From: Novosphingobium kaempferiae
GTDB taxonomy: Bacteria > Pseudomonadota > Alphaproteobacteria > Sphingomonadales > Sphingomonadaceae
Assembly (NCBI RefSeq): GCF_021227995.1
Contig: NZ_CP089301.1
Coordinates: 1,116,001-1,180,000 of the forward strand
Length of the DNA stretch: 64,000 nt
Direction of reading: 5' to 3'
Positions 53,382 through 60,158 of the stretch are shown piece after piece (within the stretch, counting starts at the first letter, position 1; every line of letters begins with the position of its first letter). The translations under genes were made by a program, and so were the position numbers. The notes beneath the pieces are model-generated. The model worked only from the letters and a program-made list of their open reading frames with translations. It made no database searches and was not told where the DNA came from.

Positions 53382-53642
53382 CTAAATTTCGTCACTGAAG
53401 ACGACCAGTGCCTCCTGCAGGCCCTCTGCGATGATCCAACGGGCCCGCCGCAAATGGCGATCGAATACATCAAAAGAAACCAAGTCATGTTCTTTCAGGC
53501 CCATGATCCGACCCGCACATTCCTGCCATGAATGGCCAGCGTCGACGGCATCCAGCAGAGCCGCGTACAAGGCAAGATTGCTAAGATCGTATTCGCACAC
53601 CCGATCTTCTTCGGACGGAACATCTATGAGGTTCGTCATCAT
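53382..53642 (-). CDS. QseM-like antiactivator (DUF2285-type), copy 1
   Basis: An 86-residue protein with LYAALLDAVDAGHSWQECAGRI and HLRRARWIIAEGLQEAL, the compact helical pattern of DUF2285. In ICEMlSym(R7A) the antiactivator QseM has this domain and lies divergent to the XRE regulator QseC, exactly as here. QseM would bind FseA and the LuxR-type activator to hold transfer in check. ATG 53642 (or the adjacent ATG 53639) follows a GAGG. Assignment to QseM rests on domain pattern and neighbourhood. Confidence 0.65.
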   Translation of the reverse strand: MMTNLIDVPSEEDRVCEYDLSNLALYAALLDAVDAGHSWQECAGRIMGLKEHDLVSFDVFDRHLRRARWIIAEGLQEALVVFSDEI

Positions 53643-53677
53643 AGCCTCGGGTCCAGTGATGCCGAAGCATACCGTTT

Positions 53678-53707
53678 AGGAACTATCGTTCCTAGAACTT
53701 TCGTTCC
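53678..53707. promoter_or_regulatory. Tandem operator-like repeats between QseM-like 1 and XRE 1
   Basis: AGGAAC-TATC-GTTCCT (53678-53693) is a perfect palindrome with a 4-bp centre, followed by GAAC-TTTC-GTTC (53695-53706). Both sit in the 85-bp divergent promoter of the QseM-like and XRE genes, the position where QseC binds in the known ICE. Confidence 0.6.
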
Positions 53708-53727
53708 GGCTCCCGGATCGCTGTCGC

Positions 53728-53949
53728 ATGGACTTGAAGCATGCCTTGGCGACAAACCTGCGTCTGCTTCGCCATAAGCGTGACCTTACACAGGAAGATC
53801 TTGCAGGCCTGACCGGTCTCAGTTCGCGCTACATCGGTTCGATCGAGCGCGCTCGCGTATCAGCCAGCGTCACCGTCCTCGGGAAAATCGCCGACGCGCT
53901 CCACGTCGATCCCTGCGCGCTTATCAGCGCGCCCGGCAAAGAGGGCTAA
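53728..53949 (+). CDS. XRE-family regulator (QseC-like), copy 1
   Basis: A 73-residue single-domain Cro/CI helix-turn-helix protein: LRLLRHKRDLTQEDLAGLTGLSSRYIGSIERAR covers the DNA-binding helices, then LGKIADALHVDPCAL. ATG 53728 starts directly before the domain. It is divergent to the QseM-like gene and likely binds the tandem repeats between them to set the switch between their promoters. The following 596 bp contain only one doubtful small frame and a structured region. Confidence 0.82.
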   Translation: MDLKHALATNLRLLRHKRDLTQEDLAGLTGLSSRYIGSIERARVSASVTVLGKIADALHVDPCALISAPGKEG

Positions 53950-54051
53950 CCGCCGACCGATCAGCGGCCGGCCCCGGGGCTCTCGTCAACGAGGGCGACG
54001 CTTTCCGGTTCTCCGGCATCACAGCGGATCCGTAGGGTCGAGACCTCAAGA

Positions 54052-54282
54052 ATGCCGGACAAGCTTGTCGTTTCATCATTCCTCGCGGTGTCTCTAGTGA
54101 AACCAAGTGACGACGAGAACGTCCGGAGCCTACGCAGCTTCCTCCGGGACTTCTTCGACCCGCTACAGGTTTACCACTACGCCTACACGCTGAGCATGCC
54201 CCTGCATCACGACGCCTCTCATAAATCGTTTCAACTTGTGCGTATTGAGCTGGTCCGATATACGAACGGTCCCTCGGCATGA
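54052..54282 (+). CDS. Doubtful small hypothetical protein
   Basis: A 76-residue frame MPDKLVVSSFLAVSLVKPSDDE... ending TNGPSA. It has a plausible amphipathic helix (RSLRSFLRDFFDPLQVY), but the ribosome site is weak and I know no relatives. It precedes the structured RNA-like region and the reverse transcriptase gene, so it could belong to that unit or be chance. Confidence 0.3.
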   Translation: MPDKLVVSSFLAVSLVKPSDDENVRSLRSFLRDFFDPLQVYHYAYTLSMPLHHDASHKSFQLVRIELVRYTNGPSA

Positions 54283-54289
54283 GGTTCTT

Positions 54290-54545
54290 CACTGCGGATA
54301 CTTGGGGAAACCTGGGAAATCTGCTTCGGGTGACATTGTAACTGGGTTTCCCAGAAGCCTTGAAACCTTCTTGGTTGGTGACTGGCGCGAAAGCGCAAGG
54401 CAGCCGGGGGTGATGTGGAGAACCCGCGGTATGAAAAACAAATTTCGTTTGTTTCGCTACTGTGGCCTCAGCCTGAGCATCTTGGCCGGTGCGCTGCAAA
54501 GCGTATACTGGGCAGTGAAGCTGCTGGCTGAGGTCACCAACTACC
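54290..54545 (+). ncRNA. Candidate structured RNA upstream of the reverse transcriptase
   Basis: This gene-free stretch is rich in short perfect stems: CTGGG-TTT-CCCAG (54342-54354), GCGC-GAAA-GCGC with a GNRA tetraloop (54385-54396), and AAACAAA-TTTCG-TTTGTTT (54436-54454). GGGAAACC (54305) or CTGGGAAA (54312) can also pair with GGTTTCCCAG (54345-54354). Retrons and some defence-associated reverse transcriptases use a template RNA encoded at this place. No template role is shown by sequence. Confidence 0.35.
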
Positions 54546-55301
54546 GTGCGCAATCTGTATGAACACCACTTCGATCTGAAGCCTGGGACGCGCGTCTATG
54601 TGCCGACAGATCACGGCCGCGAACGCGGGCAGGCGATCAAGACGCTGATCGAGGGACGTTGGAAGGTGCCTGACTACTACTACCACCTCCAGCCCGGGGG
54701 GCATGTGGCGGCAGCCCGGCTCCACCGCGATGCATCCTGGGTGACGTCGGTCGACCTACAACGGTTCTTCGATCAGATCACCCGGCAGAAGGTCCATCGT
54801 TCTCTTAAGCGTCTCCACTTCTCCCATGCGGAGGCTTGGGAGATGTCATGCGACAGCACCGTGGACAAGAAGCCGCCGCGCCGGCGGTTCAGCATCCCCT
54901 TCGGCTTCGTCCAGTCACCAATCCTTTCCTCCATCGTCCTAAGCCACTCCGGGCTCGGCAAGGCGATCGCCGATCTGCACCGGAAAGGCGTGGCGATATC
55001 GGTTTACATGGACGACATCACGCTCTCCGGAGACAACGAAGCAGCAGTGAGCGACGCGCTGGAACAGGTGAACCGCGCCGCGGAGACGTCGCGATTCACC
55101 TTCAATCCCGAAAAGATCCAGCCTCCAACGTCGACGGTGACTAACTTCAACATCGCCTTCGGCTCAGGTTCCATGCAAGTCACGGAAGAGCGCATGGACG
55201 AGTTCAAGGCTGTATTCCCGACGAAGTCCGCCAGTGGGCAGATCGGAATCTACACCTATGTCCGAAGTGTCGACAGCCTGCAGGCCGAAGATCTAGTCTG
55301 A
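54546..55301 (+). CDS. Reverse transcriptase (retron/defence-associated type)
   Basis: A 251-residue reverse transcriptase. Motif A is VTSVDLQRFFDQI (Asp70), motif B PFGFVQSPILSSIVLS (119-134), motif C SVYMDDITLSG with YMDD at 154-157, and motif D TFNPEKI (Lys190). Fingers motifs (HLQPGGHVAAARLH) come before. There is no group II intron maturase or endonuclease domain, and the thumb is short. GTG 54546 is the first possible start after the stop at 54516-54518; GAGGT lies twelve bases before it. Likely a phage-defence enzyme or retron working with the structured RNA upstream. Confidence 0.82.
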   Translation: MRNLYEHHFDLKPGTRVYVPTDHGRERGQAIKTLIEGRWKVPDYYYHLQPGGHVAAARLHRDASWVTSVDLQRFFDQITRQKVHRSLKRLHFSHAEAWEMSCDSTVDKKPPRRRFSIPFGFVQSPILSSIVLSHSGLGKAIADLHRKGVAISVYMDDITLSGDNEAAVSDALEQVNRAAETSRFTFNPEKIQPPTSTVTNFNIAFGSGSMQVTEERMDEFKAVFPTKSASGQIGIYTYVRSVDSLQAEDLV

Positions 55302-55354
55302 CCGAGACCAACGTGGAATGCCGGCGTGGCTGACGTTCCGATGCGCACGTCGAA

Positions 55355-55544
55355 GGGCCTAGCCGGGAGCGCCGGCCACACCCGCCACGCCGGGAGAGGC
55401 AAACAGGAAACGCGGCCGCGCGAACAGCGCGGCGACCATCATCATGCGCAAGCGATCGTTACCGGATGGACGAGACCCGCGAGGGGCTCGGCGGAGAGCG
55501 CAGCGAGCCGTAGAGCGCGGTCGCGGCGCAGCCGCGAGGCGTCG
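55355..55544. repeat. 190-bp direct repeat, copy 2
   Basis: The second copy of the repeat at 53180-53369. It starts 53 bp after the reverse transcriptase stop and ends six bases before the end of the second QseM-like gene. The segment between the copies (QseM-like 1, XRE 1, RNA, reverse transcriptase) is therefore bordered as a cassette that recombination between the repeats could delete or amplify. Confidence 0.95.
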
Positions 55545-55550
55545 ATAGCA

Positions 55551-55772
55551 TTACGTTTGCTCCTCCCCGAACGCCCTCATCACTTGTTCTAGGCCTCCAC
55601 CGACGATCCAGCGTGCTCGGTTGAGATGTGAAGACCAGCATGCCTTTGCATCAGGCGCTGACGGATCGACATTTAACAGCGAATGCACGCCAGCAGCCCA
55701 GTCCCGCCCTGCATCGTCCCAATCCAGAAGCGCTGCGTAAACAGGCATCAGCCTCCAGTCATACTCGGTCAT
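55551..55772 (-). CDS. QseM-like antiactivator (DUF2285-type), copy 2
   Basis: A 73-residue protein aligned to the first copy: VYAALLDWDDAGRDWAAG and HLNRARWIVGGGLEQVM match LYAALLDAVDAGHSWQEC and HLRRARWIIAEGLQEAL, while the middle differs. ATG 55772 is used; ATG 55820 would add 16 residues. It is divergent to a second XRE gene. The marked divergence of the two proteins contrasts with the near-identity of the repeat after each gene, so the modules may have come from different ICEs. Confidence 0.62.
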   Translation of the reverse strand: MTEYDWRLMPVYAALLDWDDAGRDWAAGVHSLLNVDPSAPDAKACWSSHLNRARWIVGGGLEQVMRAFGEEQT

Positions 55773-55827
55773 AGGACCGTCGAGGGCGTTTGGCGAACAG
55801 AGGCGGGTGGAAGTGCACATCCGATTG

Positions 55828-55860
55828 CACTGTATACAGTGTAGATAAATACAGTTCAAT
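55828..55860. promoter_or_regulatory. Palindromic operator between QseM-like 2 and XRE 2
   Basis: CACTGTATACAGTG (55828-55841) is a perfect 14-bp palindrome; a further half-site ATACAGT lies at 55849-55855, and ATTG/CAAT border the whole. This is the probable binding site of the second XRE protein. Its sequence has nothing in common with the operators of module 1, so the two regulators should not cross-bind. Confidence 0.65.
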
Positions 55861-55875
55861 CGGCTGGCTGGCCCA

Positions 55876-56115
55876 ATGTCCAGCCGCGATAATCTTGCGC
55901 GCAATCTTCGTCGTCTTCGGGCGGCCAGAGGCATGTCCCAGGAGGGGCTAGCGCACGAAGCGGGAATCCATCGCACATATGTGAGCGCGCTCGAAAGGCG
56001 GGAGTACAGCGTCAGCATTGATCGGCTGGACAGCCTCGCAGCGTCCCTCGGCGTGAAGCCCTACACGCTGCTTATGGACGAACTTCCGGATACAGCCCTG
56101 GCCGATCCGGTATAA
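55876..56115 (+). CDS. XRE-family regulator (QseC-like), copy 2
   Basis: A 79-residue Cro/CI-type protein: LRRLRAARGMSQEGLAHEAGIHRTYVSALERRE, then RLDSLAASLGVKPYTLL. It is divergent to QseM-like copy 2 across a perfect palindrome and convergent with the FseA-like gene, whose stop is 2 bp away. By analogy with ICEMlSym(R7A) it controls its own and the antiactivator promoter and so the on/off state of transfer. Confidence 0.82.
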   Translation: MSSRDNLARNLRRLRAARGMSQEGLAHEAGIHRTYVSALERREYSVSIDRLDSLAASLGVKPYTLLMDELPDTALADPV

Positions 56116-56117
56116 GA

Positions 56118-56841
56118 CTACCGAAAAACTGCGGCTGCACCGCGCTCAAGCAGGGCCGCGCCGGACTCGATCAGGCGGCGCACCTGTGACTTGCGATGCT
56201 CGCCGTCCCCGGGCCAGTCACCTGGACCAAGTATAAGTTCGGCTGTCTCGCGAAGGCCGGCGCCCGCCATATGGGCATCGAGGGCGAGCAGCGACACATG
56301 CTGTCGGACGAGCCGGCGCGGTTCGGACACGCCTCTTGATCCGCGCAGGACCCGGCGAAGCGCGGCGAGCTGATGCTCCAGCCGCCCGTCGGCGAGGACC
56401 AGGAATTCGAGCGAGGTACAGTCCTCCGGCACGACGGCGCCGACAACATCGATCCGGGCAATCTCTCCCCCGCAGGCAAAGGCAAGGTGCGTCCCCTGCG
56501 ACCCTGCCATCCATCGCATCTGGGGCATAGCACGCTCGAGCCAAGTCGGCTCCGCTGCGGATCCCGGCCCGGCGGGCCGGGCGCGCAGGACGCACGGATC
56601 CAGCCGCGCCGACCAGATCGGCGTGACGCGGGCGCAGTCCAGCGCCGGATCCTCAGCGAAAGTGAAGCCCCCAATCGGACGTGAAGGCCGGCGGTGCGGG
56701 CTGCGTTGGCTGCACCGAGCCGGCCAAGGCAGCGAATGCGGTGTGATATCGGGAATCGCGCCGCAGCACTTCCCAGGCCAGCCCGCCGCGACCGAATGGG
56801 ATCATGGCGTTGACGCTGGCTTGGAGGGCTGCGGCGACCAT
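56118..56841 (-). CDS. FseA-like transcriptional activator made by +1 ribosomal frameshift (DUF6499 + DUF2285)
   Basis: The first frame (ATG 56841) encodes a DUF6499-like domain (GLAWEVLRRDSRYHTAF) and stops at TGA 56655-56653 after SDWGLHFR. The +1 frame continues with AEDPALDCARVTPIWSARLD and a DUF2285 domain (LLALDAHMAGAGLRETAELI, VRRLIESGAALLERG) to TAG 56120-56118. Slippage at CAC TTT C (TTT at 56661-56659) joins the frames into about 240 residues. In ICEMlSym(R7A), FseA is made by exactly such a fusion of two frames and activates excision and transfer genes. It is the last gene after the LuxI-type and dioxygenase genes. Confidence 0.78.
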
Positions 56842-56846
56842 GGCGT

Positions 56847-57707
56847 TCAGCCCATCTCGCCCATCTGCGAACGCACGAACAAGGCAGCCGCCTCGGCCTG
56901 GTCCGGCCGCAAGGCATCGATTGCCGGAAGGTGGCCGGGGATATCAGTGCCCAGCAGGATGGATGGGCACTGGCCTTCGACATTGCCGAGATTGGGGCGA
57001 TGCTGGGCGTAGCCTACCAGGGCGGCGAGTTCGGACGAGAAGCCCCTGGCTATCGCCGGCGGATAGACCAGCCATTGCAGCTCGAAGGGCTTGAGCCAGC
57101 CGAGGCAGTAGCTGACGATGATCCCGCGCCTGGGTGTCGCGGTGAGGTTGCCGCCGCCGCCATGGAGGGTCGAGCCCAGGAAAACCAGGGCATCGCCGCG
57201 CACGAGATGCGGGACGACGGCGTCTGCCTCGGGAAGCGCCGGAACGTCCTGGTCGCACTGGCTGGCGGTCCACAGCCGGGTCCCGCCATTCGCTCGGGTA
57301 AACGCATCGAGCGGCCACATGACGTTTACGAGGTATTCGATGCTCCCCTTTGGACCCTGCCACATGTCCTGGTCGCGGTGGGGAAGCTGCGGCAAGGCAC
57401 CGGGCATGATCTCGATCGCCTGGGTCAGGTTGAGGGCGATGCGCTCGCACCAGGGAAGCAGCACCGCCTCGGCCACCTCGAGGATCGCAGGGTGCATGAC
57501 GAGGCGCTGCGCATGGACGGAACGAGCAAGCAGGCCGCCGAAGCGGCGGGTCCGCTCGCCGTAGAAGGGCCCCTGGCACAGCGGCGTTGCCGCAAAACTG
57601 GCAGCGAGATCCTGCTCGAGGCCATCGAGGACACGAGGGGGAAGCGCCTTTTCCACGACGCACCAGCCGTCCTGGTTGAGGCGTGCGGCGAGACGAGGCG
57701 CGCTCAT
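56847..57707 (-). CDS. Phytanoyl-CoA dioxygenase-like Fe(II)/2-oxoglutarate enzyme
   Basis: A 286-residue double-stranded beta-helix protein. The iron triad is His110 and Asp112 (LPHRDQDMW) and His182 (STLHGGGGN); Arg193/194 (TPRRGI) should bind 2-oxoglutarate. The start overlaps the LuxI-type stop (ATGA), and the FseA-like start follows five bases after its own stop, so it is made with the signal synthase and activator. Family members hydroxylate acyl-CoA or acyl-carrier substrates; a role in modifying the acyl-homoserine lactone or its acyl precursor is inferred. Confidence 0.85.
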   Translation of the reverse strand: MSAPRLAARLNQDGWCVVEKALPPRVLDGLEQDLAASFAATPLCQGPFYGERTRRFGGLLARSVHAQRLVMHPAILEVAEAVLLPWCERIALNLTQAIEIMPGALPQLPHRDQDMWQGPKGSIEYLVNVMWPLDAFTRANGGTRLWTASQCDQDVPALPEADAVVPHLVRGDALVFLGSTLHGGGGNLTATPRRGIIVSYCLGWLKPFELQWLVYPPAIARGFSSELAALVGYAQHRPNLGNVEGQCPSILLGTDIPGHLPAIDALRPDQAEAAALFVRSQMGEMG

Positions 57708-58309
57708 GCGACCGGGCTCCGGGGGGCATCGACGTACGTCTGCGACCAGCACAGCCGCCTCGGGGTATCGGGCTCGATGTGGACGAGGAAGGCTCCGGCG
57801 GGGCCGCCAGGCATTCGCACGGCGGGACCGAGCGGCTCGGCCTTCCAGCCCATTGCCAGGACGTCCTTGCGAAAACTCTCGGGAAGGACGCCGGTGTAGC
57901 GCTCGATCCCTCGCTCCAGCGCGTAATCCACCATCGCCGAGATCAGGAGGTTGCGCAGTTCGCGGCGGCGGGCAGCGCCGTGGCGCCGCGGCAGGCAAAG
58001 CCGGGTACTTTCCCAGGTTCGCGCGTCGGCGATGACACCAAGCGGGCACAAGTGGGAAAAGATCGTGCCCAGCATGTGCGGCTGGTCGGTTGGCAGGAGA
58101 CGCAGCGAGGCGGCATGCGAACCGCTTTCCTCGGCGACGACGATGTAGAGCGCATGCCGCGTATCGAACTGGTCCATTTCGTAGAGGTCGTCGACGACGG
58201 GGACTTGCCAGCCGAAGAAGTCGACGAAGAGGCACTTGCGGTCGTGGAACATCGTGTTCACGAGCTCGCGGCGGGGATCGGCGGGATGGTTGGCGATGAG
58301 ATGGATCAT
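57704..58309 (-). CDS. LuxI/TraI-type acyl-homoserine-lactone synthase
   Basis: A 201-residue autoinducer synthase. Conserved family residues are seen in order: HDRKCLFVDFFGWQVP (Arg, Phe, Trp), EMDQFDT (two Asp), ASLRLLPT (Arg), TWESTRLCL (Glu and Arg) and YTGVLPESF. It makes acyl-homoserine lactone from S-adenosylmethionine and an acyl donor. ATG 58309 follows GGAG at seven bases. No LuxR receptor is in the window. The 327 bp upstream (58310-58636) hold no gene; a weak inverted repeat at 58588-58602 is the only candidate control site. Confidence 0.92.
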   Translation of the reverse strand: MIHLIANHPADPRRELVNTMFHDRKCLFVDFFGWQVPVVDDLYEMDQFDTRHALYIVVAEESGSHAASLRLLPTDQPHMLGTIFSHLCPLGVIADARTWESTRLCLPRRHGAARRRELRNLLISAMVDYALERGIERYTGVLPESFRKDVLAMGWKAEPLGPAVRMPGGPAGAFLVHIEPDTPRRLCWSQTYVDAPRSPVA

Positions 58310-58636
58310 GGAGGAGCTCCGCTGGCTGGGATCCCGCAAGGGAAGCAGCCGGCGGCGCCTGCAGATAGGCCGAGCGAATGCTCGGGGTTGACGTCGATCG
58401 CAGCGTGGAAGGGCCTGCCCCTATTTCATCGACCGGCAGCGGCACCTTGACCGGACAGCGATTTCCGAGCGGGTCTTGGCAAGCGCCGGGGCGTGCCCGT
58501 GTCCGGCGCGACGCGGTGCCTTGCAGGAGGCCGCGAGCAATGTCCGCGAAGACTTCACTGGGCAGGCCGTCGCGCCAAGGGCGAGCGTGCAACCCGATTG
58601 CAGGTCGGACCCGCCTGGCCCTGGCCCTCCCCGATG

Positions 58637-59539
58637 TCAGGAAAGCGAGGAGGAGCAGCCCTGCAGCCGGTCGATCATCCAGCGGCCGGCCGGTCCGGGC
58701 GGAGCGGCGCTGCGATAGACGGCGGACATGGGAAGTGCATGGCCGGGGGGCACGCCCTCCACGGACAGCGTGACAAGGCGCCCCGAGCGCAAGTCCGCCT
58801 CGACGGCATGTACAGGCATGCCGCCCCAGCCGAGCCCGCTCAAGAGGAAGGCGTGCTTGGCGAAAAGATCGGCAAGCCGCCAGGTCGACGCCGACATGAC
58901 CCCGAATTCCCGGTCCCTTGTCAGCTCGGAGCGGTCGGTCAGGACGAGCTGGACATGGCGGGCGAGTTCGTCATGCGGGATGATACCGTTCCAGGATGCG
59001 AGGGGGTGGTCAGCCGATGCGACCATGGCGAAGCCCACGCTCATCAGGCGTTCGGCGCGCAGTCCGGCGGGAAGCAGCGGTAGCGAGCCTGCGATGCCGA
59101 AGGCCGCGCGGCCATCGAGCACCGGCTCGACCACGGCGCCGAGCGCCTCGACATAGATGCGCAGCGGCGTTGCGGGAAATTCCCGTCGAAACTCGGTGGC
59201 CGCGCCTGCCAGGGCCTGGAGCGGAAAGAAGACGTCGACGACGATGGCCAGTTCCGCTTCGATGCCGGAGGCCATCCCCTTGGCGCGGGCCTTCATGACG
59301 TCCATCGCCGAGAGGACCTGCCGCGCGTCGAGGAGCAGCGCGGTACCTTCTGCCGTCAGCTTCGGGTAGCGGCCGCCGCGGTCGAAGAGAGACACACCAA
59401 GATGGGTCTCCAGGGCGGCTATCGCTTCGCTCATGGCGGACTGCGTGCGCAGCAGGCGCCGAGCAGCGCCCGAGAAGCTGCCGGTCTCAACGGCGGCGAC
59501 GAAGGCTCTGAGCTGGTCGAGCGAGACACTTTCAAGCAT
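58637..59539 (-). CDS. LysR family transcriptional regulator
   Basis: A 300-residue LysR protein. The winged helix-turn-helix is at residues 7-65 (LDQLRAFVAAVETGSFSGAARRL, QSAMSEAIAALETHLG), then the substrate-binding domain from about 90 (ELAIVVDVFFPLQAL). It is divergent to the DoxX/flavin oxidoreductase/GST genes and a T-N11-A site lies between, so it probably controls that operon in response to a quinone-like or aromatic ligand. ATG 59539 begins the domain directly. Confidence 0.92.
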   Translation of the reverse strand: MLESVSLDQLRAFVAAVETGSFSGAARRLLRTQSAMSEAIAALETHLGVSLFDRGGRYPKLTAEGTALLLDARQVLSAMDVMKARAKGMASGIEAELAIVVDVFFPLQALAGAATEFRREFPATPLRIYVEALGAVVEPVLDGRAAFGIAGSLPLLPAGLRAERLMSVGFAMVASADHPLASWNGIIPHDELARHVQLVLTDRSELTRDREFGVMSASTWRLADLFAKHAFLLSGLGWGGMPVHAVEADLRSGRLVTLSVEGVPPGHALPMSAVYRSAAPPGPAGRWMIDRLQGCSSSLS

Positions 59540-59547
59540 GGCGATGT

Positions 59548-59562
59548 ATCGGCCGTTCCGAT
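59548..59562. promoter_or_regulatory. LysR-type box ATCGG-N5-CCGAT
   Basis: A perfect 5-bp inverted repeat that fits the T-N11-A rule of LysR binding sites, 8 bp before the LysR start and about 175 bp before the DoxX start in the divergent promoter. Suggests autoregulation plus activation of the operon. Confidence 0.5.
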
Positions 59563-59734
59563 GGAAAGTACAGGAACATACCGGCTGCTACGATCGCCGC
59601 AATGGCAATATGGCGTTCGCCGACGATGTGACGCGATGCGAACAGGCAGCGCGCGCACCGGGTTTCATCGGATCCTCGTGCAGCCATGCTGCGCGGGGCT
59701 CCTGCACCTTCCTGATCATATCGGACGACAAGAC

Positions 59735-60148
59735 ATGCTGACGAACAACAATGGCCTGGCCCTGGCGGGCCGCATCTCGATGGCAGCGCTGTTTCTTCTC
59801 AGCGGCGTGGGCAAGCTGGCCGCCCCGGCCGCGACGCAGGCCTACATCGCCTCTGCCGGACTGCCCGCTCCGGCGCTCGCGCTGAGCCTTGCGATTATCG
59901 TCGAAGTCGCAGGCGGCCTGCTGCTGATCGCGGGCTACCGCGTGCGGATCGTCGCCTTGGGGCTGGCCGTGTTCACGTTCGCGACCGCGGTGTTCTTCCA
60001 TAGTGACTTCGCCGACCAGAACCAGATGATCCACTTCCTCAAGAACATTGCGATCGTGGGCGGCCTCCTGCAGGTTGCGGTTTTCGGGGCAGGCGCGTTG
60101 AGGCTCGATGGCCGGGCGAGCCGCAATGCCGGCGCCGGCGCTGCCTGA
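59735..60148 (+). CDS. DoxX family membrane protein
   Basis: A 137-residue four-helix inner-membrane protein: GRISMAALFLLSGVGKLAAP is the family N-terminus, then LALSLAIIVEVAGGLLLIAG, VRIVALGLAVFTFATAVFF and HFLKNIAIVGGLLQVAVFG. DoxX-like proteins often accompany quinone- or thiol-handling reductases and detoxification genes. It is the first gene after the LysR box; the next gene follows after 10 bp. Confidence 0.87.
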   Translation: MLTNNNGLALAGRISMAALFLLSGVGKLAAPAATQAYIASAGLPAPALALSLAIIVEVAGGLLLIAGYRVRIVALGLAVFTFATAVFFHSDFADQNQMIHFLKNIAIVGGLLQVAVFGAGALRLDGRASRNAGAGAA

Positions 60149-60158
60149 AGGATCCACT

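Noticed and set aside
56171..56983. Alternative minus-strand frame of 270 codons across the FseA-like and dioxygenase genes
   Set aside because: Arg/Ser-rich composition and no domain; the DUF6499 and DUF2285 sequences lie in the other two frames.
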